Shown piece by piece: positions 1-6,099 of a DNA stretch of 6,828 nt. The notes under the pieces are model-generated. The model was not told where the DNA came from, searched no databases, and saw only the letters and a list, made by a program, of their open reading frames with translations. The translations under genes and the position numbers were made by a program. How positions within the stretch are numbered: position 1 is the stretch's first letter; the number at the start of each line of letters is the position of its first letter. The stretch lies in the NCBI GenBank assembly GCA_004525335.1, contig SPCL01000111.1, forward strand, positions 1-6,828. The letters are read 5' to 3'. This DNA comes from Thermodesulfobacteriales bacterium. Its GTDB lineage: Bacteria; Desulfobacterota_D; UBA1144; Nemesobacterales; UBA2774.

Positions 1-288
1 AATTCTTGTCTATCCTTCATATATCTCCAATGATACTGATAGCAACTCTTGCCCCTTATAATAATCTAATTAATAATATATCCGAAATGATTCTCTATTT
101 AAATATACCTACGATGTTAGAACACCGTTTGGATATTGTTATGTTACAAATAACGGGATTGGATTATTATCAATGTTTCAACAAGCTTAACAAGTATAAT
201 AGTTTTGGACTTTTGAGTTATAAATTTGATATATTTGTTAAACTCGACTTAAATTACTAGATAGAACTTAAGCTTGTCAGAGATGGAC
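1..288. other. AT-rich non-coding leader upstream of sigma factor gene
   Basis: No convincing gene is seen here. G+C is about 27% over the first 240 bases, well below the roughly 40% of the rest of the window. One open frame (6-260, +) has a TTG start, no ribosome-binding site, and a product rich in Ile, Leu, Asn and Tyr, as expected from translating random AT-rich DNA. A perfect TATAAT lies at 195-200 but has no good -35 partner. A 10-bp inverted repeat is listed separately. The stretch probably holds the sigma gene promoter and leader, but no promoter can be assigned with confidence. Confidence 0.5.
181..277. repeat. 10-bp perfect inverted repeat upstream of sigma gene
   Basis: The left arm ACAAGCTTAA (181-190) is the exact reverse complement of the right arm TTAAGCTTGT (268-277), with 77 bases between them. 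The right arm overlaps the earliest possible TTG start of the sigma gene (274) and ends 11 bases before the preferred ATG. A related copy, AAGCTT-A-TCAGA at 315-326, repeats AAGCTT-G-TCAGA at 270-281 with one mismatch. It could be a pair of operator half-sites or a long-range stem, but AAGCTT is itself palindromic and the region is AT-rich, so chance is not excluded. Confidence 0.4.
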
Positions 289-867
289 ATGGGTGAAAGA
301 GAAACAAAATCACGAAGCTTATCAGATGCTGAACGCGATCTAGCTATGCTTATTTCAAAAATAGCTAGAGGTTGTGAATCTGCGCTTAAGAAACTGTACG
401 ACAATACAATATCCCAAGTTTATGGGCTGGCATATAAAATTTTGAGCAACAGACCTGACGCCGATGAAGTAGCTCTTGATGTATTTAAGCAAATTTGGAA
501 TAAAGCCCCTGATTATGAACCAAGCCGCGGAAGTCCTTCGGCATGGCTGATCACCGTTACTAGAAGCCGAGCTATAGACAAAATACGCTCGGACACTAAG
601 CGGAGAACCACCAATGAGTCGCTTTTAACTGATTCGATAGATAACACCCCCCTTGCCGATGAAACATCATCAGTCAGAGAAAAACGGGAGCTTATCGACA
701 AAGCGCTTTCAGGACTTACTCCTAAGCAAAGAGAGTCTATTGAGCTTGCATATTTTAAGGGACTTAGTCAAAGTGAGATTTCCGAACATATGAACGAGCC
801 GCTAGGCACAGTAAAAAGCTGGATGAGAACCGGCATGATAAGACTAAAAGAAATACTGACAACTTAG
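289..867 (+). CDS. ECF-type RNA polymerase sigma-70 family sigma factor
   Basis: This is an alternative sigma factor of the extracytoplasmic function group. It would bind core RNA polymerase and direct it to a small stress or envelope regulon. Numbered from the ATG at 289 (192 residues), region 2 spans about 33-105. It has the DADEVALDVF core-binding helix and the RGSPSAWLITVTRSRAIDKIR segment that recognises the -10 element. Region 4 spans about 139-190: the LTPKQRE start, then the helix-turn-helix LSQSEISEHMNEPLGTVKSW. The RGSPxAWL signature resembles SigK/RpoE-like ECF groups. TTG 274 and ATG 283 are in-frame alternatives. ATG 289 was chosen because CAGAG lies 6 bases upstream, though all three starts are weak. 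ECF genes usually sit beside an anti-sigma gene. None is visible here, since the next gene is convergent. The family is sure; the regulon and signal are unknown. Confidence 0.93.
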   Translation: MGERETKSRSLSDAERDLAMLISKIARGCESALKKLYDNTISQVYGLAYKILSNRPDADEVALDVFKQIWNKAPDYEPSRGSPSAWLITVTRSRAIDKIRSDTKRRTTNESLLTDSIDNTPLADETSSVREKRELIDKALSGLTPKQRESIELAYFKGLSQSEISEHMNEPLGTVKSWMRTGMIRLKEILTT

Positions 868-871
868 TCAG
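856..871. terminator. Possible bidirectional hairpin between convergent genes
   Basis: CTGAC (856-860) and GTCAG (867-871) form a 5-bp stem with a 6-base loop that contains most of the sigma gene's stop codon. On the minus strand the hairpin is followed by the T-rich TATTTCTTTT, which suits termination of the DUF3147 gene. On the plus strand the tail (AACTTAAATTT) is poorer. The stem is short, so this is a weak candidate. Confidence 0.25.
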
Positions 872-880
872 AACTTAAAT

Positions 881-1231
881 TTAAAGAGGCAGCCCCAGCT
901 TCTTTCCAATCGTTGCATAACCCAGATAAAAAATTATCATCACGACACTAGATACCCCCAATGACAGCCAGAAATTATATTGATGGCGCAAAAGCCACGG
1001 GAGTATTAAAAAGAAAAGCAATGTCGGCAAAACCAGCCAGAAAATAGCAATAGACAAATCTGCAATACGTCCCGCATCCTTTGTATCAGTGTATAACCAA
1101 ATCATAGCTAGGAGCGAGGTCAAAGGAAGCGCAGCAAGCAGTGCTGCAAAGGTAGTATAGCGTTTCCCTATTTCTGAAATCCCAACGATTATAACTGCAG
1201 TCAATAATGTTTTTATTAGAATATAAGCCAT
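881..1231 (-). CDS. DUF3147-like small integral membrane protein
   Basis: This 116-residue, very hydrophobic inner-membrane protein has about four predicted membrane helices, at roughly residues 4-20, 27-47, 58-80 and 85-108. A short charged loop (YTDTKDAGR) separates helices 2 and 3, and the tail is basic (GKKLGLPL). The pattern KTLLTAVIIVGISEIGKR near the N-terminus, followed by FAALLAALPLTSLLAMIWLY, matches my memory of the DUF3147 family, whose function is unknown. The start is well supported: on the minus strand AAGGGGAGAG lies just upstream of the ATG. The gene converges on the sigma gene with 13 bases between stop codons, and diverges from the TonB-like gene across 85 bases. Nothing in it suggests an anti-sigma factor: there is no zinc-finger or cytoplasmic sigma-binding domain, and it is almost all membrane. 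The family call is from recognition, not a search. Confidence 0.78.
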   Translation of the reverse strand: MAYILIKTLLTAVIIVGISEIGKRYTTFAALLAALPLTSLLAMIWLYTDTKDAGRIADLSIAIFWLVLPTLLFFLILPWLLRHQYNFWLSLGVSSVVMIIFYLGYATIGKKLGLPL

Positions 1232-1251
1232 ATCACTCTCCCCTTGGAATA

Positions 1252-1257
1252 ATTATA
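1252..1257 (-). promoter_or_regulatory. Possible -10 element for DUF3147 gene
   Basis: On the minus strand, 1257 to 1252 reads TATAAT, a perfect -10 hexamer, 20 bases upstream of the DUF3147 start. No good -35 hexamer lies 16-18 bases further upstream. It is supported only by the -10 match and its position in the divergent spacer. Confidence 0.22.
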
Positions 1258-1267
1258 AATTTAACCT

Positions 1268-1297
1268 CTCACAGTTTATCGTATAAATTTGTATAAT
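1268..1297 (+). promoter_or_regulatory. Candidate sigma-70 promoter for TonB-like gene
   Basis: A perfect TATAAT (1292-1297) is preceded, 18 bases upstream, by CTCACA (1268-1273), which matches four of six positions of the consensus -35. Transcription would start near 1304, giving a leader of only about 13 bases before the ATG at 1317, with the purine-rich AGTGAGA acting as ribosome-binding site. It lies in the divergent spacer, so control of the two neighbouring genes may be linked. Confidence 0.4.
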
Positions 1298-1316
1298 AAT
1301 TTAAAAGTGAGACAAA

Positions 1317-2066
1317 ATGCAAAAAAAGAAGCTTAGAAAATTTATTTTATTATCAGTAGCCTTCCACATAGTTCTGATATCAGCAATCTTGCTTTATTTT
1401 TTTAAACACCCTCTGACAGGTGGCAAGTCAGGAACTGTAATGGTTGGTGTAATTAGTACTAAAGATATAGGACAAGGTGAATCATCAAAATTATCTAAAG
1501 CTTCAGAGACTCAAACAAAAACTGAAGAAATCAGTAAACCTAAGCTAGCTTTAGAGAAAGAACCTATTAAACAAAACATACAAAATCAAAAAGAGATTAA
1601 GCAAACCTCGACACAAGTAACTTCAAATACTGAAACAAAATCAAAGAGCAATGCGAAAGAAGCTTCTAGTTCAAATTTAAAATCAGAAAATATTACAGAT
1701 AAAGGAATTGAATCAGCAGCATTAAGCAAATCAGGAAAACCAAATGCTGGCCAAAACAAAGCATCTGGAATAGCAGGAACTAATACAGAACTAGCCTATC
1801 CTGACTACAGGTTAAATCCTAAACCCAAGTACCCGAGAACAGCCCGGAAGAGAGGTTACGAGGGAGAGGTTAAATTAAAAGTATTTGTGCTTGAGAGTGG
1901 AAAAGTAGGAAAGATAGAAGTGATAAGCCCTTCAGGGTATGAAGTTCTAGATGCTTCAGCACTTGAGGCCGTTAAGAACTGGCTATTTGTTCCCGGCAAA
2001 GAAAACGGGAGAGAAATCTCAAGCTGGGTCACTGTTCCGATCACCTTTCAACTTAAAAGCGGTTAA
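1317..2066 (+). CDS. TonB-like energy transducer protein
   Basis: TonB-type proteins couple the proton gradient of the inner membrane, through ExbB/ExbD, to active transport by outer-membrane receptors. The 249 residues divide into three parts. A basic N-terminus (KKKLRK) is followed by one membrane helix at 9-29 containing S13 and H17, the SxxxH pair that TonB and TolA use to respond to ExbBD or TolQR. A long low-complexity linker at about 35-160 is rich in Ser, Lys, Thr, Gln, Asn and Glu rather than the Pro-Lys repeats of classical TonB. The C-terminal TonB domain runs from about 165 to 247, with YPRTARKRGYEGEV from Y172, then SPSGYEVLDASALEAV, NWLFVPG and the final strand VPITFQL. No exbB, exbD or tol/pal gene is in the window, so its partners must be encoded elsewhere. 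A TolA-like role is the main alternative. The TonB C-terminal fold is near certain; its transport partner is unknown. Confidence 0.9.
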   Translation: MQKKKLRKFILLSVAFHIVLISAILLYFFKHPLTGGKSGTVMVGVISTKDIGQGESSKLSKASETQTKTEEISKPKLALEKEPIKQNIQNQKEIKQTSTQVTSNTETKSKSNAKEASSSNLKSENITDKGIESAALSKSGKPNAGQNKASGIAGTNTELAYPDYRLNPKPKYPRTARKRGYEGEVKLKVFVLESGKVGKIEVISPSGYEVLDASALEAVKNWLFVPGKENGREISSWVTVPITFQLKSG

Positions 2067-2080
2067 ACAATCGCTATGTC

Positions 2081-2110
2081 TTGAGATTACTTGATGTAAA
2101 CTACTTTTAT
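2081..2110 (+). promoter_or_regulatory. Weak promoter candidate upstream of the protease gene
   Basis: TTGAGA (2081-2086, five of six consensus positions) is followed after 18 bases by TTTTAT (2105-2110, four of six). It sits in the 87-base gap between the TonB-like gene and the metalloprotease gene, about 44 bases before the latter's ATG. It could let the downstream genes be transcribed independently. No terminator was found before it, so read-through from the TonB-like gene is also possible. Confidence 0.25.
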
Positions 2111-2141
2111 CCCTAAAGAGCAATTACTTTCTCTATAGAAG

Positions 2142-2155
2142 ATAGGACTTCCTAT
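2142..2155 (+). promoter_or_regulatory. Hairpin covering ribosome-binding site and start codon
   Basis: ATAGG (2142-2146) pairs perfectly with CCTAT (2151-2155) around a 4-base loop. The stem contains part of the AGGA ribosome-binding site (2144-2147) and the first two bases of the ATG start (2154). A competing hairpin just upstream, CTAT (2133-2136) with ATAG (2142-2145), would use the same left arm and free the start site. This is a geometry that could tune translation, but five pairs is short and AT-rich DNA produces such stems often. Confidence 0.25.
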
Positions 2156-4394
2156 GACATTTGTTAGAATGCTATTTTCACCTATTGTATTAATTTCATT
2201 AGCAATTGTATTTGTCGTCTCCATAGTCCTAACTCTTTTCCCTTTAATCGGAACATTGGGATTTGAATTTTCGGCTTTATCAGCAGTACTACTGTCATTG
2301 CTGAGTGTGATTATCTCCGCCTCTCTTATGAACTCTGAGCAGTCTAGAAAGAACTCCCAAAAAGGGTTTTTAGAACCTATTGGCTCGATCTTCTTTATAA
2401 ACATTCTACTGCTTCTTACAGCATTTATAGTAGGACTCTTAAGCTCCCTTATTAAAGAGGACTGCTACATGAAAGAAGGATCATTATTTTTCCTTCTAAT
2501 CCCAACAATAACAGTTTTCTTCTCTACATCTGTTGGACTTCTTTTTGGTTACTTCTTTGGAAGAAAGGGTATCTTTATCGGGTTTATAACAATCTTAATA
2601 ATAGCCTTATATGCACTATGGAAGCTTTACCATGGTGTTTCTATTTTCGTCTACAATCCTATATTCGGCTTCTTCCCAGGTCCGCTTTACGATGAAGCAA
2701 TCCCTATAACTCTCACACTAATCATCTCCCGCGTTACAGTATTGTTCTGGGGAATTTTGCTATTGCTTGCTCTTAGAATCGCGATTGGATTCAGAAACAA
2801 CCTGATTAGAATCTGGGATGTGCTTTTATTAGTAATTCTAGTGATTGCGATAATTACAACTCATCTAAATGAATCAAAGATTGGTATCAGTTATACAAGG
2901 GATTATATAACCCAAAACATTCTCTCAGATTTCATTGAAACTGAAAACTTTGTGATTTATTATGCCCCTGGAACACCCGAGGCTAAGGATATAGAACTTA
3001 TAGCCATGGACCATGAATGGAGATACAAGCAGTTAAAAGAGGCTTTAGATTTAGATTCTACTCAGAAGATAAAATCTTATATATATCCCGATATAAAAAC
3101 AAGGAAAATGCTGACAGGAGCTGGGGAAACTACAATTGCAAATCCGATACATAACGAAATACACCTGATCTACGACTCATTCCCCCACCCTGTGCTTAAG
3201 CATGAATTAGTCCACGTTATGGCAGGAGAATTTGGAAACAATGTTCTTAAACTAAGCCCTAAAATTGGCCTTCTTGAGGGTATAGCCGTTGCCGTTGACT
3301 GGAGGGAACAAAGATTTACACCTCATGAGTGGTCAAAAGTGATGGTTGAGATGGGGATCGCTCCTCAAATTGAGGATATTGTCGGGTTTGGATTTTGGTA
3401 CGCTTCTTCTGAGGTTGGCTATACCCTGATGGGTTCTTTCTCTCGTTATTTGATAGATAGTTACGGTATCGAGAAATTTAAATCCGCTTATAAAACCGGC
3501 AGCTTTTCTATATACGGCAAAAATCTTGGAGAGCTTTCACAGGAGTGGCAAGAATTTATTAAAACAGTTGAAACCCCACCCGAAACAAAGGCTATAGCAG
3601 AGGCAAGGTTTAGCAGACCTAGCATCTTTCAGGCTACATGCCCAAGAAAAGTAGCCGAATTAAAAAACCAAGGTTATGAAAGTTTTGAAAACGACAACTA
3701 TTATGAAGCAAGAAATAATTTCTCAGATGCACTGGCGTACAACAACTCAGATCCTAATTTAATCAACTGGCTGGCCCATTCTCATTACTACGAAGGGAAT
3801 TTTGATCGGGCTCTGGAAATAGCAAACAGCTCAACTCCGGGCTCAAAAATAGACAAGGACTTATTAAAGAACCTTGAAGGGAACGCAGTCTGGCAGATGG
3901 GAAATGCTGAAGAAGCTCTACAAATATTTAAGAATCTACTGAACGAACAACTTCCGGACTCTACAAAAAGAGAGCTTGAAATTAAGATTGAGACCATCTC
4001 AGAGAATTCTCAGGTTGAAGATAATATAAGGCAATTTTTCGGTACGCGCGACAAAGTATTACAACTCACATACCTGCAGAATGCTATCATGTCCGACCCA
4101 CTTTATGCCCCTTCATACTATTTGAAGGGAAGACTCCTTTTTAACAAGGGTGAATATGAGAAAGCAATCCCAGAGCTTATTCATGCCTACCTGTTGGAGC
4201 TGCCCTCAGATAGGTTAACAAATGAGAACTTGCGAATTCTAGGTATTTCTCTATTTGCCAAAGGTAATTATGACCAGTCAATTGCCGTCTTTGAGCAATT
4301 AGTTCAAAATGAAGAAAATGAAGCCGCAAGACAGTACGCAACTGATTTTATAGAAAGGGCCAAATGGATAAAAGAACAAAAGAAATCCAACTGA
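2154..4394 (+). CDS. Seven-span membrane protein with gluzincin metalloprotease domain and TPR repeats
   Basis: The 746 residues form three parts. The N-terminal region has about seven membrane helices (near 9-29, 37-58, 76-98, 108-131, 137-157, 184-208, 218-237). Basic loops (SRKNSQK, GRKG, RNNLIR) fall on alternate sides, so the positive-inside rule puts the C-terminal two thirds outside the cytoplasm. A soluble domain at about 245-490 carries H350-E-L-V-H354 and, 21 residues after H354, E375 in the sequence LLEGIAVA. That is the HExxH plus Glu zinc site of the peptidase MA (gluzincin) superfamily. From about 500, helical TPR-type repeats follow (about 501-534, 535-568, 574-605, 652-685, 690-723). 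The inferred role is an envelope metalloprotease that uses the TPRs to bind protein partners. The substrate is unknown. The start has AGGA 6 bases upstream. lspA follows closely, suggesting an envelope role. No family name for the membrane part is recognised. Confidence 0.85.
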   Translation: MTFVRMLFSPIVLISLAIVFVVSIVLTLFPLIGTLGFEFSALSAVLLSLLSVIISASLMNSEQSRKNSQKGFLEPIGSIFFINILLLLTAFIVGLLSSLIKEDCYMKEGSLFFLLIPTITVFFSTSVGLLFGYFFGRKGIFIGFITILIIALYALWKLYHGVSIFVYNPIFGFFPGPLYDEAIPITLTLIISRVTVLFWGILLLLALRIAIGFRNNLIRIWDVLLLVILVIAIITTHLNESKIGISYTRDYITQNILSDFIETENFVIYYAPGTPEAKDIELIAMDHEWRYKQLKEALDLDSTQKIKSYIYPDIKTRKMLTGAGETTIANPIHNEIHLIYDSFPHPVLKHELVHVMAGEFGNNVLKLSPKIGLLEGIAVAVDWREQRFTPHEWSKVMVEMGIAPQIEDIVGFGFWYASSEVGYTLMGSFSRYLIDSYGIEKFKSAYKTGSFSIYGKNLGELSQEWQEFIKTVETPPETKAIAEARFSRPSIFQATCPRKVAELKNQGYESFENDNYYEARNNFSDALAYNNSDPNLINWLAHSHYYEGNFDRALEIANSSTPGSKIDKDLLKNLEGNAVWQMGNAEEALQIFKNLLNEQLPDSTKRELEIKIETISENSQVEDNIRQFFGTRDKVLQLTYLQNAIMSDPLYAPSYYLKGRLLFNKGEYEKAIPELIHAYLLELPSDRLTNENLRILGISLFAKGNYDQSIAVFEQLVQNEENEAARQYATDFIERAKWIKEQKKSN

Positions 4395-4442
4395 AGTAAG
4401 TTGAAGTAATCATTGAATCCTATATACTCTGTGCTTCATAAA

Positions 4443-4928
4443 ATGAATAAATTAAGAACACCAATCATTGTTGCAGCAATCGTTATCTTATTAGACCAGC
4501 TATCTAAGTGGCTGGTGGTACAATACATACCACTTTACGACAAAGTGCCTTTTTTACCATTCCTCGATATTACACATATAAGAAATCCTGGCGCAGCATT
4601 TGGAATCTTCAGTGATTTGCCCGAACAGGCAAGGCTCATACTCTTTGCGGTTGTCCTCATAACCGCCGTTGTAGTAATATTTTACTTCCTTAAGAAAACA
4701 GGCTCTCAGGATGGCCTGCTCAGATTCTCTCTGGGATTAATACTGGGCGGTGCTATAGGCAACTCTATAGACCGGTTCAAGCTAAGATATGTAACGGACT
4801 TCATTGATTTCCATTGGTTCGGAGATCCCGCTCTTCATTGGCCCCCGTTTAACATTGCCGATTCTGCAATAACAATAGGTGTTATACTGATAATATTCGA
4901 CACATTTTTCACAAGAAGAGGAAAGTAG
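4443..4928 (+). CDS. lspA: Lipoprotein signal peptidase (signal peptidase II)
   Basis: LspA is the inner-membrane aspartyl protease that removes the signal peptide of prolipoproteins after diacylglyceryl is added to the +1 cysteine. Numbered from the ATG at 4443 (161 residues, normal for the family), four membrane helices lie near 7-24, 64-83, 92-110 and 138-155. The conserved motifs are all present: LLDQLSKW after helix 1, NPGAAFG from N48, GNSIDR with catalytic D110, and FNIADSAI with catalytic D140. In-frame alternatives are TTG 4413 (171 residues, with a weak GAAG site 6 bases upstream) and GTG 4431. ATG 4443 has no ribosome-binding site but gives the usual family N-terminus, so the start is unsettled. 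The gene follows the metalloprotease gene closely and its stop is 1 base from ribE. The lspA assignment itself is very secure. Confidence 0.95.
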   Translation: MNKLRTPIIVAAIVILLDQLSKWLVVQYIPLYDKVPFLPFLDITHIRNPGAAFGIFSDLPEQARLILFAVVLITAVVVIFYFLKKTGSQDGLLRFSLGLILGGAIGNSIDRFKLRYVTDFIDFHWFGDPALHWPPFNIADSAITIGVILIIFDTFFTRRGK

Positions 4929-4929
4929 A

Positions 4930-5556
4930 ATGTTCACTGGAATTGTAGAAGACCTGGGAGAAGTAAAAGGTCTTAAACAAAAATCTAAAGATGTAAAATT
5001 TACTTTCAAAGTAGGCAATATAAACCTAAATGAAGTTGTGCTTGGGGACAGCATCTCAGTAAATGGAACATGTCTCACCGTCACATCTTTAGGAAAGAAA
5101 ACTTTCACAGTTGACGCCTCTCATGAAACACTTGCAAAGACTAATCTAGGAAAACTAAAAGTTGGCAAGAGAGTCAACCTAGAGCGCGCGCTTAAAGCCG
5201 GAGACAAACTGGGTGGGCATATTGTAAACGGTCATGTGGATGGTGTTGGAAAGCTCAAATCAAGAACTAAAAAAGGGGAATCCTTTGAATTTGTATTTTC
5301 AGTCCCCAAAAATCTTGCCAAATATATTGTCGAAAAAGGCTCTGTAGCTATAGACGGTGTAAGCCTTACTGTTAATGCCGTTGAGGGGACGGAGTTTATA
5401 GTCAACATAATCCCCTTCACACAAGAGGCCACCACATTTGGTGATCTTCGAAAAGGCAGCACTGTTAATATCGAGTGCGATATTATAGGAAAATATGTGG
5501 AGAAGTTTGTATTAGGAACTAAAGGCAAAAACTCAATCTATCAATTTAACAAATGA
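4930..5556 (+). CDS. ribE: Riboflavin synthase, alpha subunit
   Basis: This enzyme catalyses the last step of riboflavin synthesis, dismutation of two 6,7-dimethyl-8-ribityllumazine molecules to riboflavin and a pyrimidinedione. It is a cytoplasmic homotrimer in the family. The 208 residues are full length and show the internal duplication: lumazine-binding domain 1 (about 1-97) begins with the hallmark MFTGIVE and has SVNGTCLTV. Domain 2 (about 98-195) has the matching SVAIDGVSLTVN. Residues known to matter in the family are visible: S41, C48, H102 in GGHIVNGHVDGVG, and S145/T147. GAGGAAAG lies just upstream of the ATG, overlapping the end of lspA. The other riboflavin genes (ribD, ribBA, ribH) are not in the window and no FMN riboswitch was seen, so this copy has left the usual rib operon. 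The symbol ribC is used for the same enzyme in some species. Confidence 0.96.
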   Translation: MFTGIVEDLGEVKGLKQKSKDVKFTFKVGNINLNEVVLGDSISVNGTCLTVTSLGKKTFTVDASHETLAKTNLGKLKVGKRVNLERALKAGDKLGGHIVNGHVDGVGKLKSRTKKGESFEFVFSVPKNLAKYIVEKGSVAIDGVSLTVNAVEGTEFIVNIIPFTQEATTFGDLRKGSTVNIECDIIGKYVEKFVLGTKGKNSIYQFNK

Positions 5557-6083
5557 CGCAGAATCAAATAAAACACAAAAACATATTCCTAGTTGGGTTT
5601 ATGGGAGCCGGCAAATCAACCGTTGGCAGCATATTGGCAGATAAAATCGGATATGGCTACTGTGATGCCGATAAATTCATAGAAGAACAGGCTGGGACTA
5701 CAATCACTCAAATATTTGCGGAGCACGGAGAGCCGTACTTTAGAGATCTGGAATCCGAGTCTTTGGAAGCTCTAGCTACAAAAGAGAAACTAGTAGTTGC
5801 AACAGGCGGAGGCGTAGTTCAGCGAGACAGGAACTGGGATGCAATGAAGAGAAACGGCATAACTGTCTATCTAAAAGCTTCTGTAGAAACCATTTGGGAG
5901 CGTATTAAAGATGACACCTCCCGCCCTCTGCTTCAAGTAGAGAATCCAGTTGAGACGGCAAGAGAGCTTCTAAACAAAAGAACTCCCAGGTATGAAGAAG
6001 CGGACATCATTATAAGCACAGACGAGCTTTCGCTCCAACAAGTAGCAGAGGAAGTACTTACTTTAGTGAACGAAAAGAATTAA
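5553..6083 (+). CDS. aroK: Shikimate kinase
   Basis: The enzyme phosphorylates shikimate at the 3-hydroxyl with ATP, the fifth step of the chorismate pathway towards aromatic amino acids and folate. The 176 residues are a complete family member. The Walker A loop is GFMGAGKST (15-23). The DADKF segment gives D38 and D40 (Mg and shikimate contacts). R64 lies in YFRDLES, ATGGGVV has the shikimate-binding G85-G87, lid R124 is in SRPLL, and R143 is in KRTPRYEEAD near the adenine site. The ATG shares four bases (ATGA) with the ribE stop, and no separate ribosome-binding site is visible, so translation is probably coupled to ribE. Other aro genes are absent, although in many bacteria aroK sits with aroB. 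aroK and aroL cannot be told apart here; aroK is the default name. Confidence 0.95.
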   Translation: MTQNQIKHKNIFLVGFMGAGKSTVGSILADKIGYGYCDADKFIEEQAGTTITQIFAEHGEPYFRDLESESLEALATKEKLVVATGGGVVQRDRNWDAMKRNGITVYLKASVETIWERIKDDTSRPLLQVENPVETARELLNKRTPRYEEADIIISTDELSLQQVAEEVLTLVNEKN

Positions 6084-6099
6084 ATAAGTAAAACCGATC

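Noticed and set aside
238..253. Imperfect palindrome centred on TCGA upstream of the sigma gene
   Set aside because: Has two mismatched pairs in eight and lies in AT-rich DNA; not distinguishable from chance.
6..260. 84-codon open frame in the AT-rich leader
   Set aside because: TTG start without a ribosome-binding site, only about 27% G+C, and a product with the composition of translated random AT-rich DNA; no family recognised.
513..701. Minus-strand open frame within the sigma gene
   Set aside because: Lies fully antisense to a well-conserved sigma factor coding region; no recognisable domain.
875..884. Palindrome TTAAATTTAA at the convergent gene junction
   Set aside because: All A/T with no loop; expected by chance in this composition.
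881..1231. DUF3147-like protein as an anti-sigma factor for the neighbouring ECF sigma
   Set aside because: It is almost entirely membrane helices with no zinc-finger or cytoplasmic sigma-binding domain, and it is convergent rather than co-transcribed with the sigma gene.
2087..2404. Minus-strand open frame overlapping the protease gene start
   Set aside because: Antisense to the membrane helices of a gene with a good ribosome-binding site; the product has no recognisable domain.
4782..5108. Minus-strand open frame across lspA and ribE
   Set aside because: Antisense to two secure housekeeping genes, including the catalytic LspA motif and the MFTGIVE start of RibE.
5232..5528. Minus-strand open frame inside ribE
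   Set aside because: Shadow of the second lumazine-binding domain; no independent evidence.
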